DNA of 64,000 nucleotides from Actinomycetes bacterium (GCA_023420415.1 JAEZWF010000029.1:130945-194944); one strand, 5' to 3'. Counted from the stretch's first letter, positions 51,320-60,551 are shown. The notes: generated by a model not told the origin, from the sequence alone. Made by a program: numbers and translations.

Positions 51320-52626
51320 CCATCCTCAAGACCAACCGGAACGACTCCCAGCACGTGGAGCGACTCTCGATGGCGCAGATCCTCGAGGCGGTCACCCCCG
51401 ACAACGTGCCGTTCCGGTTCAGCGCCTACGACGGGTCGACGACCGGCCCGGCTGACGCGACCTTCGGCATCAACCTCCGCACGCCCCGGGGGGCCAGCTA
51501 CATCGCCACCGCACCTGGGGACCTCGGCATGGCCAGGGCATACATCGCCGGCGACCTCGACCTCGAGGGCGTCCACCCGGGCGACCCCTACCCGTTGCTC
51601 ACCGCCATGGGCGACATGCACTTCGCCATGCCCCCGGCCCGCACCGTGGCCGCCATCGCCCGGTCGCTCGGTGTCGACCTGCTCAAGCCTCCGCCACCTC
51701 CGCCGCAGGAGGCGCTGCCGCGGTGGCGCCGGGTCGCAGAAGGCTTGCGGCACAGTCGAACTCGCGATGCCGACGCGATCCACCACCACTACGACGTGTC
51801 GAACCGGTTCTACGAGATGGTCCTCGGCCCGTCGATGACCTACACGTGCGCGTGCTACCCGACCGAGACCGCGACGCTCGAGGAGGCGCAGGAGAACAAG
51901 TACCGCCTCGTCTTCGACAAGCTGCGCCTCAAGGAGGGTGACCGGCTGCTCGACATCGGCTCGGGCTGGGGCGGGATGGTGCGGTATGCCGCACGGCGGG
52001 GCGTGCGGGTCATCGGCGCCACCCTCTCGCGGGAGCAGGCGCAGTGGGCGCAGGACGCGATCCGCAGGGAGGGCCTGCAGGACCTCGCGGAGGTGCGGTT
52101 CAGCGACTACCGCGACGTGGCCGAGTCCGGCTTCGACGCCGTCTCGTCGATCGGGCTCACCGAGCACATCGGGGTCCGCAACTACCCGGCCTACTTCAGG
52201 TTCATCAAGGACCGGCTGCGCCCCGGCGGTCTCGTCCTCAACCACTGCATCACCCGCCCCGACAACCGGGGTCGCGCCAGTGCCGGCGCCTTCATCGACC
52301 GCTACGTCTTCCCCGACGGTGAGCTCACCGGCTCCGGCACCATCATCAGCTCGATGCAGGACGTCGGCCTCGAGGTACGCCACGAGGAGGACCTGCGCGA
52401 GCACTACGCCCTGACCCTGGCTGGTTGGTGCCAGTACCTCGTCGACAACTGGGACGAGTGCGTGGCCGAGGTCGGCGAGGCCACGGCACGGGTGTGGGGT
52501 CTCTACATGGCCGGCTCCCGGGTCGGCTTCGAGCGCAACATCGTCCAGCTGCACCAGGTGCTCGCGGTCAAGCTCGACGGGCAAGGCAGGGCGGCCCTGC
52601 CCCTGCGCCCGTGGTGGCAGGCCTGA
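51316..52626 (+). CDS. tmsB: Cyclopropane-fatty-acid-synthase-like SAM methyltransferase, TmsB-type
   Basis: A 436-residue SAM-dependent methyltransferase. The SAM motif is LLDIGSGWGGMVRYAA, the catalytic region SIGLTEHIGVRNYPAYF, and DAIHHHYDVSNRFYEMVLGPSMTYTCACY is diagnostic of CFA synthase-like enzymes. An N-terminal extension of about 140 residues is also present in the family. It methylates the delta-9 double bond of phospholipid oleoyl chains, giving a 10-methylene product for TmsA. No tmsC-like gene follows; a VOC gene does. Confidence 0.82.
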   Translation: MTILKTNRNDSQHVERLSMAQILEAVTPDNVPFRFSAYDGSTTGPADATFGINLRTPRGASYIATAPGDLGMARAYIAGDLDLEGVHPGDPYPLLTAMGDMHFAMPPARTVAAIARSLGVDLLKPPPPPPQEALPRWRRVAEGLRHSRTRDADAIHHHYDVSNRFYEMVLGPSMTYTCACYPTETATLEEAQENKYRLVFDKLRLKEGDRLLDIGSGWGGMVRYAARRGVRVIGATLSREQAQWAQDAIRREGLQDLAEVRFSDYRDVAESGFDAVSSIGLTEHIGVRNYPAYFRFIKDRLRPGGLVLNHCITRPDNRGRASAGAFIDRYVFPDGELTGSGTIISSMQDVGLEVRHEEDLREHYALTLAGWCQYLVDNWDECVAEVGEATARVWGLYMAGSRVGFERNIVQLHQVLAVKLDGQGRAALPLRPWWQA

Positions 52627-52630
52627 GGCC

Positions 52631-53053
52631 GTGGAGCAGCGCGTCTCACTGGTCACCCTGGGTGTTCGTGACCTCGGCCGGTCCGAGCGGTTCTACACCG
52701 ATCTCGGCTGGCAGCACACGAGCGATGACGATGGTGTCGTGTTCTTCCAGTGCGGTGGTCTCGTGGTCGCTCTGTGGGACCGTGAGGCACTCGCGGTGGA
52801 CTCGGAGGTCGAGGACTCCGGCGGCTGGGGCGGTGTGACCCTCGCGCTCAACGTGCGCTCACCCGACGAGGTCGACGAGGTGCTGGCCCAGGCCGCCGCG
52901 GCCGGTGCGGTGATCGGGCGCCCCGGCGCCGACACGTTCTGGGGCGGCTACTCCGGCATCTTCGTCGACCCCGACGGTCACCCCTGGGAGGTCGCGCACA
53001 ACCCGTTCTGGACCGTCACCGACGACGGGCGCACACTTCTGCGCGGCGAGTAG
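52631..53053 (+). CDS. VOC family protein (glyoxalase/bleomycin resistance fold)
   Basis: A 140-residue two-module VOC protein (SLVTLGVRDLGRSERFYTDLGW... FVDPDGHPWEVAHNP). One or more metal ligands of catalytic VOC enzymes, such as the early His, are replaced, so it may bind rather than transform a ligand. GTG start four bases after tmsB, probably in the same transcript. Confidence 0.8.
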   Translation: MEQRVSLVTLGVRDLGRSERFYTDLGWQHTSDDDGVVFFQCGGLVVALWDREALAVDSEVEDSGGWGGVTLALNVRSPDEVDEVLAQAAAAGAVIGRPGADTFWGGYSGIFVDPDGHPWEVAHNPFWTVTDDGRTLLRGE

Positions 53054-53075
53054 CCGACCTGGTGGAACGGGTCGG

Positions 53076-54989
53076 CTACTCGATGGGTTCGAGCAGCTCG
53101 GTGCCGAGCCAGGCCCGCGGGATGCCGAACGCGTCCACGAGGGTCTGGGCGTGCGGTGCGAGGGCGGCGCACAGGTCGTTGACCGCGGCGGTCACCTGCT
53201 TGCTGCGGGCGGGCGTGACCCGGCCGTGCTCGAGGAACCACCCCTTGTGCGCCTCGATGGTCGACAGCGCGTAGAGGTCGCACACCCGGCCGAGCATCTC
53301 GCGCGCCGGCGCGTCGTCACAGTTGTCGATGGCGGCGACGAACGACTCGAGGATGACCCGGTCGACGTGCGCCCGGGCGGCCTCGACGACGTGGTCCTGG
53401 CTCTCGTTGAAGACGGCGAACAGGTCGGCGCCCGGCTTGCCGGCCTTGCGCAGCCGCAGCGCCACCGTCTCGAGCAGGTGGCGTTCGCGGTCCTCGAAGA
53501 GGTCGAGCTGCCAGCCCCGGTCGGTCGGTCCCTTGTCGCTGTCGCGGCCGGGTGCCGCGTCGATGAGCCGCTGGACGAGGCCGCGAGCAGCGGTGCGCTC
53601 GACGAGCTGCCCGGCGAACTGGCGTGCGCCGAACTTGACCATGCCGAGGGTGTCGAGGTCACCGAAGCTGTCGCGGTAGTTGGTCAGGAGTCCCTTGGCG
53701 ACCAGCTGGAGCAGCACGGTGTTGTCGCCCTCGAACGTGGTGAAGACATCGGTGTCGGCCTTGAGCGCAGGCAGCCGGTTCACGGCGAGGTAGCCCGCGC
53801 CTCCACACGCCTCACGGCACATCTGGATCGTCGCCGTGGCGTGCGCGGTCGACGCCACCTTGATGCCCGCCGCCCGCGACTCCAGCTCCCGCTGCTTGTC
53901 CTCGTCGACCTGCTCCGCGCCCTGCACGTCGTGCATGAACGCCACGAGGTCGTTCTGGGCGAGCTGGAGCGCATAGGACTTGGCGAGGGCGGGCAGCAGC
54001 TTGCGCTGGTGGACGCGGTAGTCGATCAGCCGCACCTCGGCGTCGTCGCCGGGTGCCGCGAACTGACGCCGGTGGCCGGCATACGTGACGGCGAGGGTGA
54101 GCGCGGTGCGCGTGGCTGCGCCGGCGCCGCCAGCAACGCTGATGCGCCCCCGCACCAAGGTGCCGAGCATGGTGAAGAACCGGCGGGTCTGGTTCTCGAT
54201 GGGGGAGGTGTAGGTGCCGTTCTCGTCGATGTCGCCGTAGCGGTTCAGCAGGTTGGTGCGCGGCACCCGCACCTGGTCGAAGCTGAGCCGTCCGTTGTCG
54301 ACCCCGAGCAGGCCGGCCTTGGCGCCGCAGTCGCCGATGGTGACCCCCGGCATCGGTGCACCGCTCTCGTCGCGGATCGGCACCAGCACACAGTGCACAC
54401 CATGGTTCTCGCCGTCGACGAGCAGCTGCGCGAAGACGGCAGCCATGCGTCCGTCGCGGGCTGCTCCACCGATGTAGTCCTTGCGCGCGGCCGGCGTGGG
54501 AGTGTGCACGACGATCTCGTCGGCGTCCTTGTCGTAGGTCGCCGTGGTGCCGAGCGACTGCACGTCCGACCCGTGACCCGTCTCGGTCATGGCGAAGCAC
54601 CCGGGGAGGGTCGCGTCGATGATCGAGGGCAGGTATGCCGCGTGGTGCCGCTGGGTGCCCAGGTTGCTCACCGCGCCGCCGAAGAGACCCCAGTGCACCC
54701 CGGCCTTGACCATGAGCGACAGGTCGGCATGGCCGACGACCTCGAAGGCAGTGACCGATCCGCCCAGGTCGCCGGACCCACCCTGGGCGACGGGGAACCC
54801 GCGTCGCGGGTGGCCGGTCGCCGCGATCTCGCGCACCTGCTCGGCGACGCGGGCGCGGTACTCGTCCATGGTGAGTTCCTTGGTCGGCGGCATGAACATC
54901 GCCGGGTCGAACTCGGTGCGGGTCTCGTTGCGGATGTCCGCCCAGCGGCCGTCGAGGGTCGTGCGCAGTGCCGTGGTGAGGTCTGTCAT
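53076..54989 (-). CDS. Large acyl-CoA dehydrogenase (FadE5-like)
   Basis: A 637-residue ACAD of the larger type. It has CFAMTETGHGSDVQSLGTTATYD, a central insert, QMCREACGGAGYLAVNRL and the catalytic Glu in VFTTFEGDN, then a C-terminal helical extension of about 180 residues. Length and neighbours match Mycobacterium tuberculosis FadE5 (Rv0244c). It would introduce the 2,3-double bond in medium/long-chain acyl-CoAs. The TetR gene lies 3 bp upstream in the same direction and is probably co-transcribed. Confidence 0.8.
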   Translation of the reverse strand: MTDLTTALRTTLDGRWADIRNETRTEFDPAMFMPPTKELTMDEYRARVAEQVREIAATGHPRRGFPVAQGGSGDLGGSVTAFEVVGHADLSLMVKAGVHWGLFGGAVSNLGTQRHHAAYLPSIIDATLPGCFAMTETGHGSDVQSLGTTATYDKDADEIVVHTPTPAARKDYIGGAARDGRMAAVFAQLLVDGENHGVHCVLVPIRDESGAPMPGVTIGDCGAKAGLLGVDNGRLSFDQVRVPRTNLLNRYGDIDENGTYTSPIENQTRRFFTMLGTLVRGRISVAGGAGAATRTALTLAVTYAGHRRQFAAPGDDAEVRLIDYRVHQRKLLPALAKSYALQLAQNDLVAFMHDVQGAEQVDEDKQRELESRAAGIKVASTAHATATIQMCREACGGAGYLAVNRLPALKADTDVFTTFEGDNTVLLQLVAKGLLTNYRDSFGDLDTLGMVKFGARQFAGQLVERTAARGLVQRLIDAAPGRDSDKGPTDRGWQLDLFEDRERHLLETVALRLRKAGKPGADLFAVFNESQDHVVEAARAHVDRVILESFVAAIDNCDDAPAREMLGRVCDLYALSTIEAHKGWFLEHGRVTPARSKQVTAAVNDLCAALAPHAQTLVDAFGIPRAWLGTELLEPIE

Positions 54990-54992
54990 TGG

Positions 54993-55658
54993 TTACTCCG
55001 AGTGGGTCCAGGCGGACGAGAGCCCGCTCCAGGCAAGGTCGGTCAGGTGGGTCGTGAGGGTGGCGCGGGTCATCGCGGTGGGAGCGGTGAGCCACTGGTC
55101 AGCGGCGGCCCGCACCATGCCGACCAGCCCGGCGGCCCAGACCGCGGCGGGTGCGTCGTCCTGCCCGCCGGCCTCGAGCGCTGCCGCGATGACGAGAGTC
55201 AGCTGGGCCGCGATGTGGTCGGTCACCGGGCTGGCGGGGTCACCGTCCGCCGGGGTCTCCAGCAGGGGTGCGTTGACGACGAACCGGTAGACCTCGGGGT
55301 CCTTCTCCACCAGGCCGAGGTAGGCGTTGATCGCCGCGGCGATGAGCGCACGCGGCTCTCCGACGGCGCTGCCCAGGTTGCCCTCGGTGGCGCCCATGGC
55401 CGTGCCGAGGTCACGCAGGATCCGGGCGTCGACGCTCTCGCACACCGCGGCATACAGGCCCTGGCGGTCGGTGAAGTGGCGGTAGACCACGGTCTTGGAG
55501 GTGCCGGCCTCGGCGGCGATGTCGTCCATGCCCACCGCGGCGCCGTGCACCCGGATGGCCCGCAGGGTCGCCTCGACGAGCTCGCGGCGCCGGCTGGCGC
55601 GGTGCTGCTCCCAACGCGTGCTGCGGCCGTCCTGCGACGGGGTGGTGGTCGTGCTCAC
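54993..55658 (-). CDS. TetR-family transcriptional regulator
   Basis: A 221-residue regulator with an N-terminal TetR helix-turn-helix (MDDIAAEAGTSKTVVYRHFTDRQGLY, about residues 43-70) and a helical ligand domain. It divides the fadE5-like gene from the thiolase-fabG-maoC operon, with a 33-bp palindrome upstream. It is probably a repressor of both sides, released by an acyl-CoA. TACTGT lies 7 nt before the GTG, so a leaderless transcript is likely and the -10 falls inside the operator. Confidence 0.87.
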   Translation of the reverse strand: MSTTTTPSQDGRSTRWEQHRASRRRELVEATLRAIRVHGAAVGMDDIAAEAGTSKTVVYRHFTDRQGLYAAVCESVDARILRDLGTAMGATEGNLGSAVGEPRALIAAAINAYLGLVEKDPEVYRFVVNAPLLETPADGDPASPVTDHIAAQLTLVIAAALEAGGQDDAPAAVWAAGLVGMVRAAADQWLTAPTAMTRATLTTHLTDLAWSGLSSAWTHSE

Positions 55659-55665
55659 AGCCGCG

Positions 55666-55698
55666 ACAGTAGCAGGTACTAGCCGTACCTGCTACTGT
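55666..55698. promoter_or_regulatory. TetR operator: perfect 13-bp inverted repeat with embedded divergent -10 boxes
   Basis: ACAGTAGCAGGTA (55666-55678) and TACCTGCTACTGT (55686-55698) flank a 7-bp spacer. Each arm ends outward in TACTGT, a good -10 sequence. The leftward one is 7 nt from the TetR GTG. The rightward one is about 60 bp from the thiolase start. Confidence 0.7.
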
Positions 55699-55758
55699 CA
55701 GTATCGAATAGGTGGGCGGGTCGCGGTGACCCGCCCGGACACACCCGAGGAGCAACCC

Positions 55759-57081
55759 GTGGCAACCAGATCCACAGCCCCATCCAGCAAGTCGTCGAGC
55801 CCTCAGCCACGTCGTGCCGCTGTCATCGGTGGTAACCGAATTCCCTTTGCCCGGGCCAACTCCACGTACTCCCACGCCTCCAACCAGGACATGCTGACGG
55901 CGACGCTCGACGGGCTCGTGGCCCGGTTCGGGCTGGCGGGGGAGCAGGTCGGTGAGGTGGTCGCCGGCGCCGTGCTCAAGCACAGTCGTGACTTCAACCT
56001 GACCCGCGAGTCGGTCCTCGGGTCCAGCCTCGCGCCCACCACCCCGGCCTACGACGTCCAGCAGGCCTGTGGCACCGGGCTGGAGGCGGCGATCCTGGTC
56101 GCCAACAAGATCGCGCTCGGCCAGATCGAGTCTGGCATCGCCGGGGGCACGGACACCGCGTCTGACGCGCCGATCGCCCTCAACGAAGGGCTGCGCCAGA
56201 CCCTGCTCGCCGCCAACCGGGCCAAGACCCCCGTGCAGCGCGCCAAGGCCCTCACCGGTCTGCGGCCGAACCAGCTCGTGCCCTCGATCCCGCAGAACGT
56301 CGAGCCGCGCACCGGCCTGTCGATGGGCGAGCACATGGCCCAGACGGCCAAGCAGTGGGGCATCAGCCGCGAGGCCCAGGACGAGCTCGCGGCCTCGTCG
56401 CACCAGCACCTCGCTGCCGCGTACGAGAGGGGCTTCTTCGACGACCTGCTGACGCCGTTCAAGGGGCTCACGAGGGACCAGAACCTGCGGCCCGACTCCT
56501 CGGTCGACAAGCTCGCCAAGCTGAACCCCGTTTTCGGCAAGGGCGCCGACGCGACCATGACCGCCGGAAACTCGACGCCGCTCACCGACGGGGCGGCCGC
56601 GGTGCTGCTCGGGTCGGACACGTGGGCGGCCGAGCGTGGGCTGCCGGTGCTGGCCCACGTGGTCGACGCCCAGACGGCAGCAGTCGACTACGTGACGGGG
56701 CACGAGGGGCTGTTGATGGCCCCGGTCTACGCGCTGCCGAAGCTGCTCGAACGGCAGGGTATGAAGCTGCAGGACTTCGACCTGGTCGAGATCCACGAGG
56801 CGTTCGCCTCGACGGTGCTGTGCACGTTGGCCGCGTGGGAGAGCGAGGAGTTCTGCCGCGACCGGCTGGGCCTCGACGCCCCCATCGGCGAGCTGGACCG
56901 CAGCAAGCTCAACGTCAACGGGTCGTCGCTGGCGGCCGGACACCCGTTCGCCGCCACCGGTGGGCGCATCGTTGCGTCGCTCGCAAAGGCCTTGCACGAG
57001 AAGGGATCTGGCGCTCGTGGCCTGATCTCGGTGTGCGCTGCTGGTGGGCAGGGCGTCATGGCGATCCTCGAGGCGGCCTGA
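55759..57081 (+). CDS. Thiolase (acetyl-CoA C-acyltransferase, FadA/FadI-like)
   Basis: A 440-residue thiolase. The nucleophilic Cys is in VQQACGTGLEAA, the base His in NVNGSSLAAGHPFAATGGR, the second Cys in SVCAAGGQG, and the structural HEAFA motif is present. It catalyses cleavage or formation of 3-ketoacyl-CoA. It matches the FadA2 position of the Rv0241c-Rv0244c locus. The GTG at 55759 follows cgaggag. The next gene begins one base after its stop. Confidence 0.87.
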   Translation: MATRSTAPSSKSSSPQPRRAAVIGGNRIPFARANSTYSHASNQDMLTATLDGLVARFGLAGEQVGEVVAGAVLKHSRDFNLTRESVLGSSLAPTTPAYDVQQACGTGLEAAILVANKIALGQIESGIAGGTDTASDAPIALNEGLRQTLLAANRAKTPVQRAKALTGLRPNQLVPSIPQNVEPRTGLSMGEHMAQTAKQWGISREAQDELAASSHQHLAAAYERGFFDDLLTPFKGLTRDQNLRPDSSVDKLAKLNPVFGKGADATMTAGNSTPLTDGAAAVLLGSDTWAAERGLPVLAHVVDAQTAAVDYVTGHEGLLMAPVYALPKLLERQGMKLQDFDLVEIHEAFASTVLCTLAAWESEEFCRDRLGLDAPIGELDRSKLNVNGSSLAAGHPFAATGGRIVASLAKALHEKGSGARGLISVCAAGGQGVMAILEAA

Positions 57082-57082
57082 G

Positions 57083-58426
57083 GTGCCCGGGGTGTACGCC
57101 GGGTTCGTGTCGAGCCCCATCGGCAAGAAGCTCGCTGCCCAGCTGGGGCTCCCGAGGCCGGTGCGGCTGCGTCGGTATGCCGCGGACGCACCGCTCGTGG
57201 ACGGCCCCGTCCTCGTGGGTGGGTTGGGTTCGGCCCCCGTGGCCGCACGGGCCCGCGACCTGCTGAAGTCCGAGGGCGTCGACGTGGTCGACGAGGTGGC
57301 ACAGGGCAGCAAGCTGGGAGCCGTGGTGGTCGACCTGACCGAGGCGGCGACACCGGCCGACCTGGAGGTGCTGCGCTCGGTCGTCGCCCCGACGCTCCGG
57401 GCGCTGCGGCCGAGCGCCCGGATGGTGGTCGTCGGCCGGGACCCGCGCGACGCGGACGGGTTCGCCCAGTCGGCGGTGCGGCGAGCGCTCGAGGGCATCA
57501 CGCGCTCGATCGGCAAGGAGCTGCGGGCGGGGGCGACGGCCAACCTCGTCCTCGTGCGTGACGGCGCCGAGACCGGCGTCGACTCGACCCTTCGCTTCCT
57601 CCTGTCCGGCCGCTCGGCATACGTCGACGGCCAGGTTGTGCGCGTGGGTGCGGGATCGCCCACTGAGCCTGAGGACTGGACGAAGCCGTTGGCTGGAAAG
57701 GTCGCCGTGGTCACGGGTGCCGCGCGGGGGATCGGCGCGTCGATCGCGGACGTGCTGGCCCGTGACGGCGCGACGGTGGTGTGCGTCGACGTCCCGGCAG
57801 CGGGGGAGTCACTGGCCCGCACCGCCAACGCAGTCGGGGGCACCGCGCTCCAGCTCGACGTGACTGCTCACGATGCTGGCGCGCGCATCCTGCAGCACGC
57901 GCAGTCGCGACACGGTGGGCTGGACATCGTCGTGCACAACGCCGGCATCACCCGCGACAAGCTCCTCGCGAACATGGACGACTCCCGGTGGGGGTCCGTC
58001 CTCTCGGTCAACCTCGAGTCGATCCTGCGGATGAACGAGACACTGTTGGGCGACAACGGGGTTCGCGACGGCGGGCACGTCGTCCTGGTCTCCTCCATCG
58101 CGGGTATCGCGGGCAACCGCGGTCAGACCAACTACGCCGCGTCGAAGGCCGGCGTCATCGGCCTGGTCGACGCGATGGCGGCCGACGACGGTCTTCGCTC
58201 GCGTGGCATCACCGTCAACGCGGTTGCCCCCGGGTTCATCGAGACCGAGATGACCGCCAAGGTGCCGTTCGCGACGCGAGAGGTCGGGCGGCTGCTCAAC
58301 TCGCTCAGCCAGGGCGGCCTGCCGGTCGACGTGGCCGAGACGATCGCGTTCTTCGGCCAGGACGCCAGCGCCGCCGTCAACGGCAACGTGGTCCGTGTGT
58401 GCGGTCAGAGCCTGCTGGGGGCCTGA
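57083..58426 (+). CDS. 3-oxoacyl-thioester reductase, high-molecular-weight FabG4 type
   Basis: A 447-residue double-domain SDR. The N-terminal 200 residues are a degenerate flavodoxin-like domain and the C-terminal 245 residues are an active SDR (VVTGAARGIGASIA, HNAGITRDK, VLVSSIAGIAG, YAASKAGVIGLVDA). This layout is specific for FabG4/HMwFabG proteins, which are NADH-dependent 3-ketoacyl-CoA reductases. The GTG at 57083 was chosen; GTG at 57092 is possible. Followed by MaoC with one intervening base. Confidence 0.83.
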   Translation: MPGVYAGFVSSPIGKKLAAQLGLPRPVRLRRYAADAPLVDGPVLVGGLGSAPVAARARDLLKSEGVDVVDEVAQGSKLGAVVVDLTEAATPADLEVLRSVVAPTLRALRPSARMVVVGRDPRDADGFAQSAVRRALEGITRSIGKELRAGATANLVLVRDGAETGVDSTLRFLLSGRSAYVDGQVVRVGAGSPTEPEDWTKPLAGKVAVVTGAARGIGASIADVLARDGATVVCVDVPAAGESLARTANAVGGTALQLDVTAHDAGARILQHAQSRHGGLDIVVHNAGITRDKLLANMDDSRWGSVLSVNLESILRMNETLLGDNGVRDGGHVVLVSSIAGIAGNRGQTNYAASKAGVIGLVDAMAADDGLRSRGITVNAVAPGFIETEMTAKVPFATREVGRLLNSLSQGGLPVDVAETIAFFGQDASAAVNGNVVRVCGQSLLGA

Positions 58427-58427
58427 C

Positions 58428-59282
58428 GTGACGGACTCCTCGGCTCGGGTTCTCGCCGAATCGCCTTCGCTGGCGCCGCTTTTCGTCAAGGCGGCGCTGA
58501 CGGCGCGAGGGCGCGGCGGCTCCCTTCCCGGCACCGTCCTGCGTCGCGAGGGCGTTGTGGTCGACCGCGACCACCTCCTGGCCTACCAGCGCATCTGCCG
58601 CTTTCCGGGCACCGACGTCCTGCCTCCGACCTACCCGCACGTCCTGGGCTTCCCGCTGCAGGTGTCGCTCATGAGCGGTCGTGACTTCCCACTGCCGCTG
58701 CCCGGACTGGTGCACCTCGAGAACCGCATCGTGGTGCACCGCCAGCTCACGGCCGACGACCGGCTCGACATCTCGGTCCGCGCCGAAGGGCTCGCACCCC
58801 AACCGAAGGGTCAGGTCGTCGACCTCGACCCCGCGGCGGACGTCGACGGGGAGCGGGTCTGGGACGGACGCAGCACCTACCTGCGGCGTGGGCACCGTGG
58901 CGACGCCGCGGCATACCGGGAAAAGGCACCGACCCTGCCGCACCGCCCGCCGGCTGCGGTCCTTCGCCTGCCCGAGGACCTGGGACGGCGGTATGCCGCC
59001 GTGTCCGGTGACGTGAACCCCATCCACCTGCACCCGCTCACCGCGAAGGCGATGGGCTTCCCGCGCGCGATCGCCCACGGGATGTGGACCTACGCGCGGA
59101 CGCTGGCCACGTTGGGGCACAAGGCAATCGAGCCAGGGAAGTCGACCGTGTGGTTCGGCAAGCCTGTGCTCCTCCCGGGCACGGTGGAGCTCGTCGTCGA
59201 CCCGGACTCCACGCCCCTGGTGGCGGGGCTCCGGTCCACGAAGGACCCGTCGAAGACCTACCTGACGCTCACCCTGGCGTGA
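58428..59282 (+). CDS. MaoC-family (R)-specific enoyl-CoA hydratase/dehydratase (HtdX-like)
   Basis: A 284-residue double-hotdog protein. The active-site motif is AVSGDVNPIHLHPLTAKAMGFPRAIAHGMW (Asp and His) in the C-terminal hotdog. It interconverts trans-2-enoyl and (R)-3-hydroxyacyl thioesters. Together with the FabG4-like and thiolase genes it forms a reversible 3-hydroxyacyl-CoA module equivalent to HtdX-FabG4-FadA2. It could also supply (R)-3-hydroxyacyl-CoA to the PHA synthase. Confidence 0.84.
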   Translation: MTDSSARVLAESPSLAPLFVKAALTARGRGGSLPGTVLRREGVVVDRDHLLAYQRICRFPGTDVLPPTYPHVLGFPLQVSLMSGRDFPLPLPGLVHLENRIVVHRQLTADDRLDISVRAEGLAPQPKGQVVDLDPAADVDGERVWDGRSTYLRRGHRGDAAAYREKAPTLPHRPPAAVLRLPEDLGRRYAAVSGDVNPIHLHPLTAKAMGFPRAIAHGMWTYARTLATLGHKAIEPGKSTVWFGKPVLLPGTVELVVDPDSTPLVAGLRSTKDPSKTYLTLTLA

Positions 59283-59285
59283 AAG

Positions 59286-59939
59286 TCAGCCGAGGGCGGC
59301 GACCGCCTCGGCGACCGGCACCTTGCCACTGACCAGGCTGACCTGGCGACCCACGCCCGCGCCGGTGGTGAGGAGCGCTGCCAGCACGGCGGCGACATCC
59401 GCCCGTGGGACGGAGCCTCGTTCGGCCTCCTCGGTGAGCTCCACGTGGCCCGTGCCGTCGTCGTCGGTGAGCGCGCCCGGGCGCATGATGGTCCAGTCGA
59501 GACCGACCCGTCCGCGGACATCACGGTCGGCGTCCGCCTTGGCCCGCAGGTAGACCTGGAACACGTCGTCGGACTCGGGGTCGGCATCGTCGGCGTTCAT
59601 GGCTGAGACCATCACGTAACGCCGGATGCCGCACTGCTCGGCGGCATCGGCGAGCTTGACCGCACCATCGCGGTCCATGCTGCCCTTGCGGTCTGCGCCG
59701 CTGCCCGGTCCCGCGCCTGCCGCGAAGACGACGGCATTCGCACCCTGGATGGCCGCCGCGACCTCCTCGACGCTGGCCTGCTCCAGGTCGACCAGGGCGG
59801 CGCGTGCACCGTGCCCTTCGAGGGCAGCGACGTGATCGGGGTTGCGGACCAGCCCGATCGGCTCGTGGCCCTGCTCGACGAGATCTCGCTCGAGCAGCTG
59901 GGCGATCTGTCCGTGTCCTCCGGCGATGGCGACGATCAT
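59286..59939 (-). CDS. NAD(P)-binding atypical SDR protein
   Basis: A 217-residue Rossmann protein with IAGGHGQIAQLL at the N-terminus and AVVFAAGAGPGSG and YVMVSAMNAD later. There is no catalytic Tyr-x3-Lys, as in atypical SDR5-like proteins related to YtfG/BVR-B, which may be NADPH sensors or quinone reductases. ATGA coupling with the acetyltransferase gene upstream on this strand. Convergent with the MaoC gene at 3 bp. Confidence 0.82.
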   Translation of the reverse strand: MIVAIAGGHGQIAQLLERDLVEQGHEPIGLVRNPDHVAALEGHGARAALVDLEQASVEEVAAAIQGANAVVFAAGAGPGSGADRKGSMDRDGAVKLADAAEQCGIRRYVMVSAMNADDADPESDDVFQVYLRAKADADRDVRGRVGLDWTIMRPGALTDDDGTGHVELTEEAERGSVPRADVAAVLAALLTTGAGVGRQVSLVSGKVPVAEAVAALG

Positions 59940-60484
59940 GGGTCCTGTCTACCAACCGCCGGGTCCTCTGGCGCGGTGGGCAGGGGAGAGCTGGTCAGGG
60001 AGCGGCCGTAGTAGCGCGACGAGTCGTGGATGGCGTAGTGCCCGAACCTCAACGTCGAGGCATAGCCGGCACGCTTGTAGAGCGCGATCGCGTCCGGCTG
60101 CTCAGACCCCGTCTCGAGTACGAGGAACTCTGCGCCCGCGTCCCGCGCGGTGCGCTCGAGCTCGCTGAGCAAGCGCGCGGCATACCCTCGTCTGCGCACC
60201 CGGGGACTCACGAACATCCGCTTCACCTCCGCGACCTCGGCGTGGAAGGTGTCGGTCAGGTCGGGCCGGCGCCGCCAGCCACCCATGGCCACGGGTTCGC
60301 CGTCGACCGTCCCGAGGACGAAGAGACCCGCCGGTGGCGCGAACTGGGCTGCGTCAAAAGGCGATTCGTCGGGCCCGCCGTAGATCTGGACGTAGTAGGC
60401 CTGGACCTCCTCGACGAGGGTGGCCACGCGCGCGTCGGTGAACGGCACACGCTCGAGCACGAGGTCAGGGGCGGTACTGCGCAT
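59936..60484 (-). CDS. GNAT family N-acetyltransferase
   Basis: A 182-residue acetyltransferase. The acetyl-CoA motif is RMFVSPRVRRRGYAARLLSELE, followed by LVLETGSEQPDAIALYKRAGY. The substrate is unknown. The ATG at 60484 starts MRSTAPDL; the open frame upstream lacks a ribosome binding site and is probably not coding. Overlaps the next gene on this strand by ATGA. Confidence 0.83.
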   Translation of the reverse strand: MRSTAPDLVLERVPFTDARVATLVEEVQAYYVQIYGGPDESPFDAAQFAPPAGLFVLGTVDGEPVAMGGWRRRPDLTDTFHAEVAEVKRMFVSPRVRRRGYAARLLSELERTARDAGAEFLVLETGSEQPDAIALYKRAGYASTLRFGHYAIHDSSRYYGRSLTSSPLPTAPEDPAVGRQDP

Positions 60485-60551
60485 GGAGACAGTGTGGCCC
60501 GTCGGTCCTGTCAGGCTGGCGAGGGGAGGCCGGACGTGGTGTGGTCGAGGG

